A stretch of 64,000 nucleotides of DNA from the NCBI GenBank assembly GCA_007449985.2, contig VIIQ02000785.1:1-64000 (forward strand). The letters run 5' to 3'. This DNA is from Desmodesmus armatus (Eukaryota > Chlorophyta > Chlorophyceae > Sphaeropleales > Scenedesmaceae). Shown one piece after another: positions 1 to 10,288 of this stretch. Both the position numbers and the translations under genes were made by a program. Within the stretch, counting starts at the first letter, position 1. Each line of letters starts with the position of its first letter. Below the pieces are notes generated by a model, which was not told where the DNA came from, made no database searches, and saw only the letters and a list, made by a program, of their open reading frames with translations.

Positions 1-227
1 TTTCCAATGACCGAAGAGAGTCACTCAGAGAATAACACGAGGTTACAATGACTGATACAACTGGAATGATGTAGGAAAGATAACCAGAAGGAATTGGAGT
101 GTCGAGCATGAGCGCAGGGCTCGTGCTTGATGCCGAAAGGTCGACTGGCCTTCGACCGACCAACCGGATTACGGTTGTGACAGGCCGTTGACAACCAAAA
201 GATAAAGTATCGAGCTTACTCATAACA
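1..227 (-). repeat. 3' LTR, partial
   Basis: Direct repeat of 5688-5957. Bases 99-227 match 5829-5957 exactly. The distal part is shorter than the right copy because of internal deletions. The start of the minus-strand LTR is TGTTATGAG (base 227 leftwards). The far end and the outer target-site duplication lie beyond the left edge. Confidence 0.9.
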
Positions 228-247
228 TCACGCCCCCCCCCCCTTTT
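228..247 (-). other. Polypurine tract next to the 3' LTR
   Basis: On the minus strand a run AAAAGGGG followed by further G's, then CGTGA, immediately precedes the LTR start TGTTATG. This is the expected position and composition for the plus-strand primer of an LTR retrotransposon. Confidence 0.8.
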
Positions 248-261
248 CAACGCCAATGTCC

Positions 262-738
262 TCATTGGCGCCTGCGAGGACTACGGCGCGTGCTGCGAGT
301 AGCAACAGGTAATGCAGCATGGTGGGTGGCTTCATAATCATCAACAACATCATCATCAATCTGCTTCACATTTATCCACATGTCATCCTCAGGGCCATAG
401 CCACGCCACCGCACAAGATACTCAATGCTGACACCACGACCACGCTTGCGCTGCCGCTTATCCAAGAGCTTCTCAACATAGAAGCGGTCCTCTTCAACAT
501 CAACAGGAGGAGGACGAGACATGACAGCAGGGTGCGGCAACTCTGGTTGTGTGTGCCAGGGTTGCAAAAGACTGACATGGAACACAGGGTGCACCTTGAG
601 AGTAGGAGGCAGCTTCAGCCTGTATGCGACAGGGCTGATGACCTGCTGTACTGGGAATGGTCCCAGATACTTAGCAGCAAGCTTTTGCTCATAGTGCTGG
701 GCAAGGAAGGTTGGCTGCCGACAAGCGCACAAGGTCAC
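262..738 (-). pseudogene. Integrase C-terminus with chromodomain (pol fragment)
   Basis: This reading frame carries the end of the retrotransposon integrase. The AAKYLGPFPV and HPVFHVSLLQPW stretches are the typical integrase C-terminal/GPF-like region. A chromodomain follows (EYLVRWRGYGPEDDMWI, about residues 106-123), which in chromoviruses directs integration to particular chromatin. The frame is shifted relative to the upstream integrase piece around 700-720, so the first residues are not authentic. The arginine-rich tail ends just inside the polypurine tract, as expected for the end of pol. Confidence 0.9.
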
Positions 739-1039
739 CTACAGAAAAAGTAACGTCACGACGATGCGCATTCTGCTGTGCCATCATACGCTGCTGGGCG
801 GTATGCAAGTTGGTCTTGGCATGCTGTAAGACAGAATGCATGTCATCAGCAGTCACTTGGGCTGCTGGCACCAAGACAGGGCCTAATGCAACATCCAACA
901 CAGACAAAGGGCTCTGGCCAAAACACAAGAAAAATGGAGAGTAACATGTGGCTGGGTTGACAGAGTCATTGATGGCGTACTCAGCCAAGTCCAGCCAATC
1001 ATCCCAATCATCCTGCCGGGGAGAAACAAAATGCCGCAA
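689..1039 (-). pseudogene. Integrase middle segment (pol fragment)
   Basis: Continuation of the integrase core after a frameshift near 1105-1115. It has the AEYAINDSVNPATCYSPFF region typical of Ty3/gypsy integrases (WDDWLDLAEYAINDS block, then the FGQSP block). The reading frame ends at a stop near 689 that arises from a second frame change. The glutamate of the DD35E triad falls in the shifted stretch between this piece and the previous one. Confidence 0.85.
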
Positions 1040-1047
1040 GTACTCCT

Positions 1048-1719
1048 CTAAAGTGCGATTAGCACGCTCAGACTGGCCGTCAGTCTGGGGATGAAAAGCA
1101 GTAGAAAATTCAAGTCAGTGCCTAATGCAGAAAACAATGCACGCCAGAACTTGCTCAAGAAGCGCCTGTCGCGATCAGAAACAATGCTTCTTGGCAATCC
1201 AAAGGTCCTAAACCACTCTTTGCGCACAAGCGATGCAATGGGGTCAGCACCTGCACCCTTGGTTGTGGGAATGAACCGCACAAACTTAGTAAGACGGTCC
1301 ACAATGGTAAGCACAGCATCATGACCATGCTTAGTTGGTGGAAGGTCGGTGATGAGATCCAAGGAAATGCATTCAAACTTATGGGTGGGGATGGGTAAAG
1401 GGTGCAACAAGCCAGCTGGTGCTTGTGTGCTGGGCTTGTTCAGCTGACACGATGGACAAGACACGACATAATTGCGGACTGTCCTAGCCAGGTGTGGCCA
1501 CCAGAAGCGCTCAGCAACGCGCTGTAGGGTTTTAGCAACACCCAAGTGGCCAGCGCTTGGACAGTCATGACACTCCCGCAACACCTGTAGCTTGAGGGGC
1601 TTGCAGGCGGGGATAGCAATGCGATCATGCATGTACCAAATGCCGTGTTGGCACTTGAGGTACGTGGGAGCACGCAAGTAGTACGGATCCTGCTCGTATG
1701 CAACACGCAACTCATCCAA
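1048..1719 (-). pseudogene. Integrase zinc-binding and core domains (pol fragment)
   Basis: Contains the HHCC zinc-binding module ([10 protein letters not shown], then CPSC) and the first two acidic residues of the catalytic core (in the DLITDLPP and VSDRD motifs). It is in a different frame from the RT-RNase H part, the change falling near 1720, and it shifts again near 1105-1115, where a T run appears one base short. In an active element it would be the C-terminal part of one Pol polyprotein. Confidence 0.9.
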
Positions 1720-4382
1720 AAGGAAGCATCATGCACAGTGGACATGGTTGCAAGGTCAGGCCGACGTGACAAGGGGTCAGCAGGGTTGGCCTTGCCTTCC
1801 TTCCACTGAATATCAACACCACCATAGTAAGACTCAAGCCACTCAGTCCACTTCGCTTGACGACGTGACATGTTTTGAGCCTTCTTGGCTGCAAACCATG
1901 TATGATTCAGGTGGTCAGAGTTCACAGTGAACTCAGCACCCTCAAGGTAGCAGCGCCACTGCTGCAATGCATGCACAATACCCAACATTTCACGGTCGCC
2001 AGTGGGGTACCGCTTCTCAGTATCAGAAAGCTTCTTACTAATGTAAGCAACTGGCTGCAGACCGTGACCATGATCCTGAAGTAAAACAGCACCCAAAGCA
2101 AAACCTGATGCATCAGTGAACACCTGATAAGGGCGGCTGGGGTCCGGCATCACGAGAGCAGGGGCTGTGGAGACGGCCTGCTTCAAGGCCTCAAAAGCCT
2201 GCTGCTCCACCGCTGGGCGCCAACGCCAGGGGGAGTGCTCTCGAGTGAGCTCTGTCAAAGGCAGAGCCATGCTGCTGTAATGCCGAATAAACTTCCGACT
2301 GTAGGAGGTGAGCCCCAAAAACTGCCGCACTTGATGCATATTACTGGGAGCGGGCCAATCCTGAACGGCAGAGATCTTAGCCGGATCAGGACGGATGCCA
2401 TCTGGGGACACCACATGGCCCAAGAACTCCACAGTATTCAGACCAAAAGCACACTTAGTGAGGCCAGCATGTAGCTGATTTTCCTCCAATGCTTGCAACA
2501 CCAAATCAAGATGCTGGGCATGCTCAGCCTCAGTAGCAGAGTAAACCAAGATGTCATCCAGATACACAATGACAAAACGGTCCAGATACGCATGCAATAC
2601 ATGATGCATGAGACCTTGGAAAGTGGCAGGCGCATTAGTGAGACCAAAAGGCAGCACCTTCCACTCATAATGACCGTAACGGGTCCTGAATGCAGTTTTA
2701 GGAATGTCTTGTTCCTCAATTCTGACTTGGTGGTATGCACTGTCCAAGTCAAGCTTGGAAAACACAGTGGCATTATGCAACCTGTCAAGCAACTCATCGA
2801 TACGAGGCAAAGGGTACCGGTTCTTAACAGTGAGCTTGTTGAGTGCCCTGTAGTCAACACACATTCGCAGCTTCCCATTCTTCTTGCGCACAAAAAGGAT
2901 GGGCGCACCATAAGGTGACTTGCTGGGCTGAATGAAATCCTTCTCAATCAGCTCAGTTAGCTGACGCTTGCACTCTTCCAGCTCAAAAGGGCTCAGCTGG
3001 TAGATGGGACCAAACGGAGGCTTGGCCCCTGGCTGCAGTGAAATATCATGCTCAACCCCACGCAGGGGTGGCAGACCTGTGACCTTGCTAAACACACCTT
3101 TGTGCTTCAACAGCACATGGCGCACTTGAGTGGCCGAACTGCCGTGACAGGCAGGCAGAGGCATGTCAGCAACAGCTGAGGCAAAGGGGTCAGGTTCAGG
3201 AGCATCAGGACCTGACTGCACCTCAGTAAGAACCGCCAAAAATGCAGATGCACCACGCTCAACAGACTTGACTGCTGCCATAGCCGAGATCAAGCTAACA
3301 TCCTCGGGGTCAGCAACAACAGTTGGCAGGGTATGCTGAACACCCTTAGATGTGAGAACGACAAAATTGCTTGACCAATCAATGCAAGGGTTATGAAAAG
3401 TCAACCAAGGCTTCCCAAGAACAATGTCATCAACTGCCAGGTCAGTGACAGTAAAGGGCTGGGAATCCTTGAAAGAGCCAATCCTAAAAGGCAATGCAGC
3501 AATTTGCTGGGATGCATCCTGCAACATGCCATTGGCAAGCTTGACAGACTTGCCTGGAACAGATGTAGCAGGAAGTGACAACTCCGTAGCCCACCTGGTG
3601 TCAACGTAGTTGTCAGTAGCACCAGAATCCACCAATGCAACCAAATGCTGCCCACGAACAGAAACACGGAGCCTGATAACAGTGCTGGCGATGGGGTCCA
3701 ACCCAGGGGAGGGCTGTGCTGGTGAGGGCGCAACCTGAGACGCAGTGGGCCTCCCAATGCGCTCGTAGTAGAGACCCTGGGTGGAGGTGGCCGTGATAGG
3801 AACCTGAAGGGGCTGAAAGGCAGGGCCATAGCCGCACCCAGCAGAAGCTGACCTGAGGCGGAGAGGGGAATCCCGCAGCACCACCACAGGCCACCTGAGT
3901 GTGCCCATGTCCTGCCAACTGCCGTCAGGCTGGGGCGCCTGAAACAAGCCGGGAGTACCAGCAGGGTACTCATGGATGATCTGAAAGGTGTGTGTGAGTG
4001 GCCACCATGGCTTCTTGGTGAGTTTCGGCACCAGGAAGACGGACTCCATCACTGGGAAGGTCTCATCAAGTTTGCTGTTGTGCTGCTGGCGCTGTGTGAG
4101 GTAATGCTTGAGGAGGCTGCCTGCTGAGCGGAAAGGGGCACAGATCCAATAGTTGTCTCCCGCGACTTCTGAGTGCCGCTGAAAGTCACCAAAGGACATG
4201 GCGTCAGGGCTGTAAGCCCATTCGCCAGCGCACGACTGCCGGAGGCGAGACTGGCTGGCCTGCCAAGTCGGGTCACCTGGGCTTGCCTGGCACAGTGCTG
4301 TCTGAAAGCCCCCAAACTGCGCTGCATATTTTGCTGCTTCCTCAGGGCAAAGCTGCCAGTCCTGTCTGTCCCTGTTACGCAC
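1440..4382 (-). CDS. pol: Pol: protease, reverse transcriptase and RNase H
   Basis: A 980-codon open frame, counted from a GTG that is probably not a true start. Residues about 1-240 are a low-homology N-terminal extension. The aspartic protease motif DSGAT is at about 252-256, the reverse transcriptase runs from about 460 to 700 with the catalytic YLDD at 607-610, and RNase H follows (FTDAS near 757, DREML near 798, NSDH near 823, and the ADPLSR block near 869). Only the final hundred or so residues, after about 887, are out of frame with integrase. The frame is the same as gag but separated from it by four in-frame TAG codons (4605, 4542, 4464, 4440; lowest base of each). Expression as a Gag-Pol readthrough product is possible but unproven. 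Protease, RT and RNase H all keep their key residues. Confidence 0.92.
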   Translation of the reverse strand: MRNRDRQDWQLCPEEAAKYAAQFGGFQTALCQASPGDPTWQASQSRLRQSCAGEWAYSPDAMSFGDFQRHSEVAGDNYWICAPFRSAGSLLKHYLTQRQQHNSKLDETFPVMESVFLVPKLTKKPWWPLTHTFQIIHEYPAGTPGLFQAPQPDGSWQDMGTLRWPVVVLRDSPLRLRSASAGCGYGPAFQPLQVPITATSTQGLYYERIGRPTASQVAPSPAQPSPGLDPIASTVIRLRVSVRGQHLVALVDSGATDNYVDTRWATELSLPATSVPGKSVKLANGMLQDASQQIAALPFRIGSFKDSQPFTVTDLAVDDIVLGKPWLTFHNPCIDWSSNFVVLTSKGVQHTLPTVVADPEDVSLISAMAAVKSVERGASAFLAVLTEVQSGPDAPEPDPFASAVADMPLPACHGSSATQVRHVLLKHKGVFSKVTGLPPLRGVEHDISLQPGAKPPFGPIYQLSPFELEECKRQLTELIEKDFIQPSKSPYGAPILFVRKKNGKLRMCVDYRALNKLTVKNRYPLPRIDELLDRLHNATVFSKLDLDSAYHQVRIEEQDIPKTAFRTRYGHYEWKVLPFGLTNAPATFQGLMHHVLHAYLDRFVIVYLDDILVYSATEAEHAQHLDLVLQALEENQLHAGLTKCAFGLNTVEFLGHVVSPDGIRPDPAKISAVQDWPAPSNMHQVRQFLGLTSYSRKFIRHYSSMALPLTELTREHSPWRWRPAVEQQAFEALKQAVSTAPALVMPDPSRPYQVFTDASGFALGAVLLQDHGHGLQPVAYISKKLSDTEKRYPTGDREMLGIVHALQQWRCYLEGAEFTVNSDHLNHTWFAAKKAQNMSRRQAKWTEWLESYYGGVDIQWKEGKANPADPLSRRPDLATMSTVHDASFWMSCVLHTSRIRTTCVLPRTSSANTAFGTCMIALLSPPASPSSYRCCGSVMTVQALATWVLLKPYSALLSASGGHTWLGQSAIMSCLVHRVS

Positions 4383-4604
4383 ACGACCAGCGCTGGTTTT
4401 GCCTGGGACAGGGGTGGTAGCTCTTGGGCAGTAGCTGGCCTAGCACACTGCCCCGCACGCCAGCTAAACCGAACACCGGGGAGGGGGGAACCTGAGCTGC
4501 CAGAAGACCGAAGACTGGAACCTAGTAGGCTTCCCATACTGCTACGGCAGGGCAAAGCCGACTTGCCTTGCAGTACAGCCCACTCCTAGCACAGCAGTAG
4601 CGAA

Positions 4605-5564
4605 CTACTGCTTGGCCGCCTTGCCGTCAGGGTGCTGTGTGCGCATTGAGCGAGCACGCTGACGACAGTCGGCGGTCCAGTGCCCTTGGCGGTGATGCCA
4701 GCTGCAGTAGGGCACTTTGCCGCTGGCAGGGGGTTGCTGAGGGTTGCGCTGTGGGGCACGCTGCAGCGACCCAAGCTCCATGGGGGCGGGGTGGCTGCTG
4801 CTGCCACTGGGCCTGCTGCCAAATGCTGGGTTGCGGTAACCGCCACCGCTGCTGCTGCTGCCGCCAAAGCTGCCGAAGGGGCTGAGCGCTGCCAGCCTAC
4901 CACTGAACAGCATGGTGTCGGCTGCCATAGCCAGGCTGACGGCTGCGTCCAAGGACCGCGGCTGGTGGAGGGCCACCTGCACCCTCACTGCGGGCTTGAG
5001 GGCGCGCACAAAGAAGTGAATGCGGGTGCCCTCATCCATCGCCGGCAGCTGCAGCATAAGGGCGGTGTACTGCGAAGCATACTCTGCAACACTGCGGGTT
5101 TGCAGCAGCCTGTCCAACCGGGAGCGTGCAAGCTCATGGGTGTCGTAGGGTGCAAAGCGCTGCATGAAGGCTTGCTTCATCTGCTGCCAACTGGTGAAGG
5201 GTGCTGCTCTACCTGCTGACACCTCCTGCTGGTAGATTACATACCAATCAAGGGCAGCATCCCTCAGGAAGGTTGCTGCAAGCTGGCAAGCTGCAGGGCT
5301 GTTGAGATTCACACCCTTCTGCTGAACATACACCTCAAACGCCTCTGAGAAGTGCTCCGGTGTGGGCTTCTTACCGTCCGTCTTAGGAGGCTTGGGTGTA
5401 CGCACCGATGACATCACGTGCTGCTGTTGCAGTTGCTGTTCCAACTGCACGCGCGACTGCCGCTCAAGCGCAAGCTGTTGCATCAGCTGTTGAAGTTGCT
5501 CCGACTGCTGAGACAGCTGCTCCGACTGCTGGGACAGCTGCGCCTGGAACTGTTCGAATTCCAT
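4605..5564 (-). CDS. gag: Gag capsid/nucleocapsid protein
   Basis: A 319-residue protein starting at the first ATG (5564); the open frame extends upstream to the primer-binding site without another ATG. Residues 1-60 form a glutamine-rich coiled coil (repeated LSQQSEQ). The middle is a retrotransposon capsid domain (AAQ-type WYVIYQQ, FAPYDTHELARSRLDRLLQ, ALKPAVRVQV). Near the C-terminus is one zinc knuckle with spacing C-X2-H-X4-H-X4-C (CSWHHRQGHWTADC). The usual second cysteine of CCHC is a histidine. It ends in TAG at 4605-4607, in frame with pol. It would package element RNA in cytoplasmic particles. Confidence 0.9.
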   Translation of the reverse strand: MEFEQFQAQLSQQSEQLSQQSEQLQQLMQQLALERQSRVQLEQQLQQQHVMSSVRTPKPPKTDGKKPTPEHFSEAFEVYVQQKGVNLNSPAACQLAATFLRDAALDWYVIYQQEVSAGRAAPFTSWQQMKQAFMQRFAPYDTHELARSRLDRLLQTRSVAEYASQYTALMLQLPAMDEGTRIHFFVRALKPAVRVQVALHQPRSLDAAVSLAMAADTMLFSGRLAALSPFGSFGGSSSSGGGYRNPAFGSRPSGSSSHPAPMELGSLQRAPQRNPQQPPASGKVPYCSWHHRQGHWTADCRQRARSMRTQHPDGKAAKQ

Positions 5565-5624
5565 ACGATGATTGTGAGGCGAGTGGGAAGCTGATGGGCT
5601 AAATTGGGCAACGAAGACCGAGGT

Positions 5625-5635
5625 CTCCGCTACCA
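5625..5635 (-). other. Primer-binding site, likely initiator tRNA-Met
   Basis: The minus strand reads TGGTAGCGGAG five bases inside the LTR end. TGG is the complement of a tRNA CCA tail, and the rest fits an initiator methionine tRNA acceptor stem ending CTCCGCTA. The tRNA identity is inference from family knowledge of chromoviruses. Confidence 0.7.
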
Positions 5636-5640
5636 CTTGC

Positions 5641-5957
5641 TGAGAGCTATGGGACGCTCTGTGAGTGCATGCATGCCAAGACTAGACTTTCCTATGCCTT
5701 TGGATGCCATGAAGAGAGTCTGGGCTCGGACTCAGAGAATCCTGCGAACGACGAGGTTACCAATGACCGAACAAGATAACAGATACAACTGGGAATGATG
5801 TAGGAAAGATAACCAGAAGGAATTGGAAGTGTCGAGCATGAGCGCAGGGCTCGTGCTTGATGCCGAAAGGTCGACTGGCCTTCGACCGACCAACCGGATT
5901 ACGGTTGTGACAGGCCGTTGACAACCAAAAGATAAAGTATCGAGCTTACTCATAACA
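5641..5957 (-). repeat. 5' LTR, 317 bp, TG...CA ends
   Basis: Bounded by TG (5641) and CA (5957) on the plus strand, matching the left LTR over most of its length and set next to the primer-binding site. It should hold the element promoter and start of transcription, directed leftwards. The first flanking bases to the right, CACGT (5958-5962), are the candidate target-site duplication; the partner copy is outside the window. Confidence 0.88.
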
Positions 5958-7229
5958 CACGTTGCTTGGGTCACGGCCAGGGCAAGACGGGCTGGCAGCA
6001 GCACTGCTGTTGCTACCAGATTTGCAGCATCTCAGCCTCTTGACCGGCCGGGCCAGTGACAGCCGGGGAACATGCAGCGTCCTGCAGGGGCTGAAGCAGC
6101 TGACGTACCTTGAACTAGGAGGTGGCTGGTTGCAGGACCAGCACGGCCCATGGCAGTTGCAGCGGTTGACTCGCCTGCAGGATTTGCGATTGTCATGCGA
6201 GGATGGGGACACCCTTCTGGCCAGCATGCTGTCAAGGTTGCAGCGGTTGACACGCTTGACGGTGCGAGGGTCGGATGATGGGGGAGTGTTTGAGCCAGGC
6301 GCTTTGGCAGGCAAAACGCAGTTGCAGCACTTTGAGGTAGCTGGGTGTTGCAGCACTGGCAGCTCAGCCGGCATTGCAGAGCTGCTGTCCCACCTGCAGC
6401 ACCTGCAGCAGCTGACTCACCTCAGCTTGCAGTTTTGCTGGGCGGATGAGGTGCCAAGCCCTCCAGCAGAGGGTTATTCAGCCCTGACGGCCAGTAGCCA
6501 GCTGCAGCGCCTGGATGTTTGCTCCTTGCCCTTGCCAGAAGGGTTCTGGCAGCAGCTGTTGCCTGCTGGCAGGCAGCTGCCACACTTGACGATGCTTGCC
6601 GCTTACAGTTACCACCCTTCAAGTAGCGTCGCAGCACCCCTTGAGGGCAGCTCTCTCGTCAACAGCTGCCCTAGGCTGCAAACGCTGCAATTGGACGGCG
6701 AGCACAGCAGTCCTGAGCTGCTAGCGCAGCTACCAGGGCTGCGCAGCTTGTCTGAGCTGGCGCTGTATCATAGTGCTGAAAGCTCAGCACAGGGGATGGA
6801 GCTGGTGGGCCAGCTGACAGGGCTGATTGATCTGGACCTGTGGGACCCCAGTCAGGATGGCAAGCTGCTGCAGCAGCTGACACACCTAAAGCAGCTGACA
6901 CACCTGCATTATCTGTGTCAAGGCAATGATTGCAAGGATGCTGATTTGGAGGTGAGCTTGCTGTTGGAGTTTCTTCAAAGCTGGGATCGTGTGCATGCTC
7001 AATGCAAAGTCCCTCACCAACGCGATGGTTGGGTGGGTACCTCAGCATGGGTTATGAGGTTGTCATGACCTGCATCAACACCCACTTTTGTCTCTGCTTT
7101 CCATGCCATGTTGCTGTTGTGCAGGCGGCTCCTGGTGAGGAGCCTGTGTGGTGCCAACTGCTGCAGCATCTGTCTCGCCACACAGACCCGGCAGTGGCAC
7201 AGCAGGCGGCCGCAGCCCTTGCAGAGTGA
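5958..7229 (+). pseudogene. LRR gene copy 1, 5' part removed by retrotransposon
   Basis: The 3' two-thirds of an F-box-like/LRR family gene. The frame opens directly after the LTR within the conserved GLAAAL-LLPDLQHL block, so the F-box-like start is missing here and should lie left of the element. Exon 1 remnant ends at a GT donor after 6951. A short last exon runs 7125-7229, encoding the family's terminal P-G-E-E-P-V-W ... AAAALAE signature before TGA. The remaining frame is uninterrupted, consistent with recent inactivation. Repeats follow the plant-type L-x2-L-x-L pattern with recurrent LTYLEL, LTRLQDLRL and LLPAGRQLPHL blocks. Confidence 0.85.
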
Positions 7230-8537
7230 CGGCGTCCAGCGTGGGTATGCGGACTGCGTGTGGCTGGGCAGGTGGGCACAACTTGCAGGCTACTGCAGCA
7301 TGGGTCTCAGCTGAAGGCATCATCTGCTGGGGAGAGAAGGGAGGGGTCCAGTGTGCATCAGGATAGGTAGTTACCAGCACACATGTCGGAAGCCGAAGCA
7401 CACAGCCAGTCAACTTTGACTCTCCGTGCTTGTTGAGTGTGCTGGGCGCAGCAGCAACACCATGTCTTGCAGTTTTGCTTGCACGTTCTGCTTCACTGCA
7501 ATGTCGCTGCATCACTGCCTTGTTGCTGCTTGTTGCTTTGGTTTGCGCTGCTGTCGTGTGCGCAGGAGGGCTTCGCCAGCTGCTCTTCAGGCATGCAGGA
7601 CAGCAGATGCTTTGACACTTGGGGCAGCTCAGCAGTGCAGCTCAGCAGTGCAGTAGGCAGTCGTGTTGCTGGTTGTGCTCCAGTGACCCAGACACTCAGC
7701 AGCAGTCAATGACCGTATGACAGCAGCAGGACTGTCAGCAGCTTGAATAGCGCGTGGTTGACAACTGCTGTGAGCAGACTTATGTGTGGATCGGCACAGC
7801 TGGTGTACATATACACAGGCATGGCTGCTGTCGATGTGCACATGTCTACCTGGTAGATTGGGAGTTCGAGGCCAGATCCCAGCAATGCATGATTGTATCG
7901 TATGCTGGTGCTGGAGTTGGCACACCAGCGGGCAACTTACAGAGGTGTTGGTGGTGACAGCTGTAACGCTGCAACGTGTGTTATCATGTGTTTGCGGGGG
8001 TGACAAAGCATCTGCATGCATGCTTCACCTATTGATATGCTGGGCCTAAGATGGTCAGGATGCTTGCTGATCATGTTGATGACTTGTTGTTGTTGCCGCT
8101 TGCAATCGCTCCAGTGCACCCCTGCCTGAACGTTCTCTGAGACATCAGAGAGTGTTACATCAAGTCACAATCACTGTGATGTCCAACACAGCAACGAGAG
8201 GCCTGCCTCAATCATTTCGTCCCTCACTGCTGTACAGCCTCAATAGATTCACTCAGTCCTGAACTCGCATTACTCTCAAACGAACAGGCCAGAATCGAGA
8301 CTGTAAAAGTTGGCTGCTCCTCACACTGCACTGGTTGACTGCAAGTCAGTCCAGCTTGCAGGTCAGGCAAGTAAGGGACCCACCCAAACCCAACCTGTTG
8401 CTGCTGCCTTGCTGTCATGTCTTGTGACTCCAGCAGTACTAGTCCTGCTTGCCAACCACCTGCATGCCAAGTATCTGCATGCTAAACTCACACCTTACTG
8501 TTCTGTTGCATGCTGGCCGTTTGATGCAGGGTCCAAC
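7230..8537. other. Intergenic, no gene recognised
   Basis: Between LRR copies 1 and 2. Only short reading frames and CTG/CAG-rich sequence are visible. It should include the 3' end of copy 1 and the promoter/5' UTR of copy 2; no motif can be assigned with confidence. Confidence 0.6.
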
Positions 8538-10288
8538 ATGCCCCAGTCAGAGTCTTGGCTGCTGCAGCTGCCCGACCCATGTCTGCTGGCAGTGCTGCGC
8601 AGATGTGCTGGCGATCCCTGCAGCTTGTTCAGCGCTGCGCGAGCCCACAGCTGGCTTCACCAAGCAGCCGTGCTGGCAGCCAGCAGCGTCAGGGCTGCGG
8701 TGCCTCTGCAACTGGACAGCGTGCTGCAGTACCTGCAGGACTATGGCCAGCATGTCAGCAGCCTCTACCTTGACGGCACACTTGACTTTGTCCATGAAGA
8801 AAGTGGAGGAGAAGATGAAGACGACGAACATACAGTCACAACCCTTTTCCAGCTACCCCACAACACGCTGCACAGCCTTGTGTGCCTCAGCTTCGAGTCT
8901 TTGCAACTGCAGCTGCAGCCAGGGAACGGGTTCCAGGGCGTGCTGGCAGCTCTGGCACCCATTACGCAGCTGCACCTGGACATCTGCATGCTGCTTGATG
9001 GGGATGAGGGATTAGCTGCGGCACTGGCACTGCTGCCTGAGCTGCGGCATCTCAGCATCGCCTACAGCCATGGGCAGTCTGGCAACAGGGATCATATTGG
9101 CTTCCCAAGCAGCAACTTGCCACAGCTGACATTCCTTGACCTGAGAGGTTGGATGCATGACTCAGCTGGCATGCTGCACCTGCAGGGGCTCACACGCCTG
9201 CAGGACCTGAGGCTAGAGCGCGCTGCACGTATCGTCCATGCTAGCGCATTGTCAGGCTTGCCGCTTCTCACACGATTGATTGTTGATGGGGCGAATCACA
9301 TTACTGTGTTTGAGCCAGATGCCTTGGCAGGCAAGATGTTGCTGCAGCACGTTGCGGTGCAGGACTGCAGGGTAGACGGTGGCTCAGCAGGAGTCACTCA
9401 GATATTGTCCCACCTTCAGCACCTGCAGCAGCTGACACACTTGGATGTGTCATGGAGCTTGCACAGCCAGGAGCCGAGCCCCACAGCAGCAGCATACTCA
9501 GCACTGACGGCCAGCAGCAAGCTACAGTACCTCAACATCAGTGGCTGCAAATTGCCAGCAGGTTCATGGCAGCATGTATTTCGTGTTGGTCGGCAGTTGC
9601 CGCATCTAAGGGTGCTGACTGCCTGCAGTGCAAGGCAGCCTACATGCCCTGCACCAGCCCCTGAAGGCAGCCGCCTGGTCACCTGCTGTCCGGGGCTGCA
9701 GTGCTCTACATGTGGGGATTGCAGTACGGCACAGAGCTGCTTTCCCCTCGGGGTTGAGCAGCTTATGCACGTAGATGCTAAGTTCGGCTGACAACTCATC
9801 AGCGGGTTTGGAGGTGGTGCCCCAGATGACAGGGCTGCAGCACCTGAGCCTGTCAGAACCCAATGGTACTACCAGCAAGTTGATGCAGCTGACACAGCTG
9901 AAGCAGCTGACACACCTGGACTATGGCAGCGCAGGCAGAACCCGTAATGGCCCGTATGCTAGATTCGAGGTAAGTATGCGGTTGCCAGGCTGAAGTGGTT
10001 GTCGCACACCCTGTCCTTTTGTGTTGTGCATGCTTGCTGTTGTTGCTGTTAATGAAACATTAAAGATGCCCCCAGGCATGTCAGCATTGTTAGTTCTGGC
10101 CCTGTGCTGAGCTTTCCAAAATGCGCCGCTGAAGCAACAGTTTGACGTCATCCCTGTATCTGCTGTTGTGTGCTGTTGTGCAGTGGTCTCCTGGTGAACA
10201 GCCCGTGTGGCGCCAAGTGTTGCAGCATCTGCTGGACAATAGCGAGCCTGATGTAGCTGCACAGGCGGCCGCAGCCCTTGCAGAGTGA
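8538..10288 (+). pseudogene. LRR gene copy 2, damaged near the C-terminus
   Basis: Start chosen at ATG 8538 (MPQSESWLLQLPD), which aligns with the starts of the other copies. Residues about 5-50 are F-box-like (LLQLPDPCLLAVLRRC ... SLFSAARAHSWLHQAA), followed by a D/E-rich insert and LRRs to about residue 390. Exon 1 ends at 9969 (GAG before gtaagt); the last exon is 10184-10288 (PGEQPVW ... AAAALAE, TGA). Between about 9698 and 9775 the frame changes twice and an in-frame TAG (9772-9774) appears, while sequence on both sides still matches the paralogues. This is either a recent pseudogene or carries local sequence errors. A full-length product would probably be an SCF-type substrate receptor or similar; that role is inference from F-box/LRR proteins generally. 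Confidence 0.8.

Larger units (their letters stand above)
1..5957 (-). mobile_element. Ty3/gypsy chromovirus LTR retrotransposon, 3' LTR cut by window edge
   Basis: A nearly complete LTR retrotransposon lies on the minus strand. Reading from right to left there is a 5' LTR (5641-5957), a primer-binding site (5625-5635), gag, pol in the order protease, reverse transcriptase, RNase H, integrase with a C-terminal chromodomain, a purine tract (228-247) and the 3' LTR (1-227, running off the window). PR-RT-RH-IN order plus a chromodomain defines Ty3/gypsy chromoviruses. The LTRs are identical over the 129 bp at their TGTTATG ends, suggesting a fairly young insertion, but the left LTR has lost about 40 bp of internal sequence. 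Pol is broken by at least three frame changes, so this copy looks non-autonomous unless these are sequencing errors. The element interrupts an LRR gene whose 3' half resumes at 5958. Confidence 0.95.

Noticed and set aside
319..5602. Plus-strand open frames across the retrotransposon
   Set aside because: They lie antisense to gag and pol, lack family motifs and are explained by the high GC content of the coding strand.
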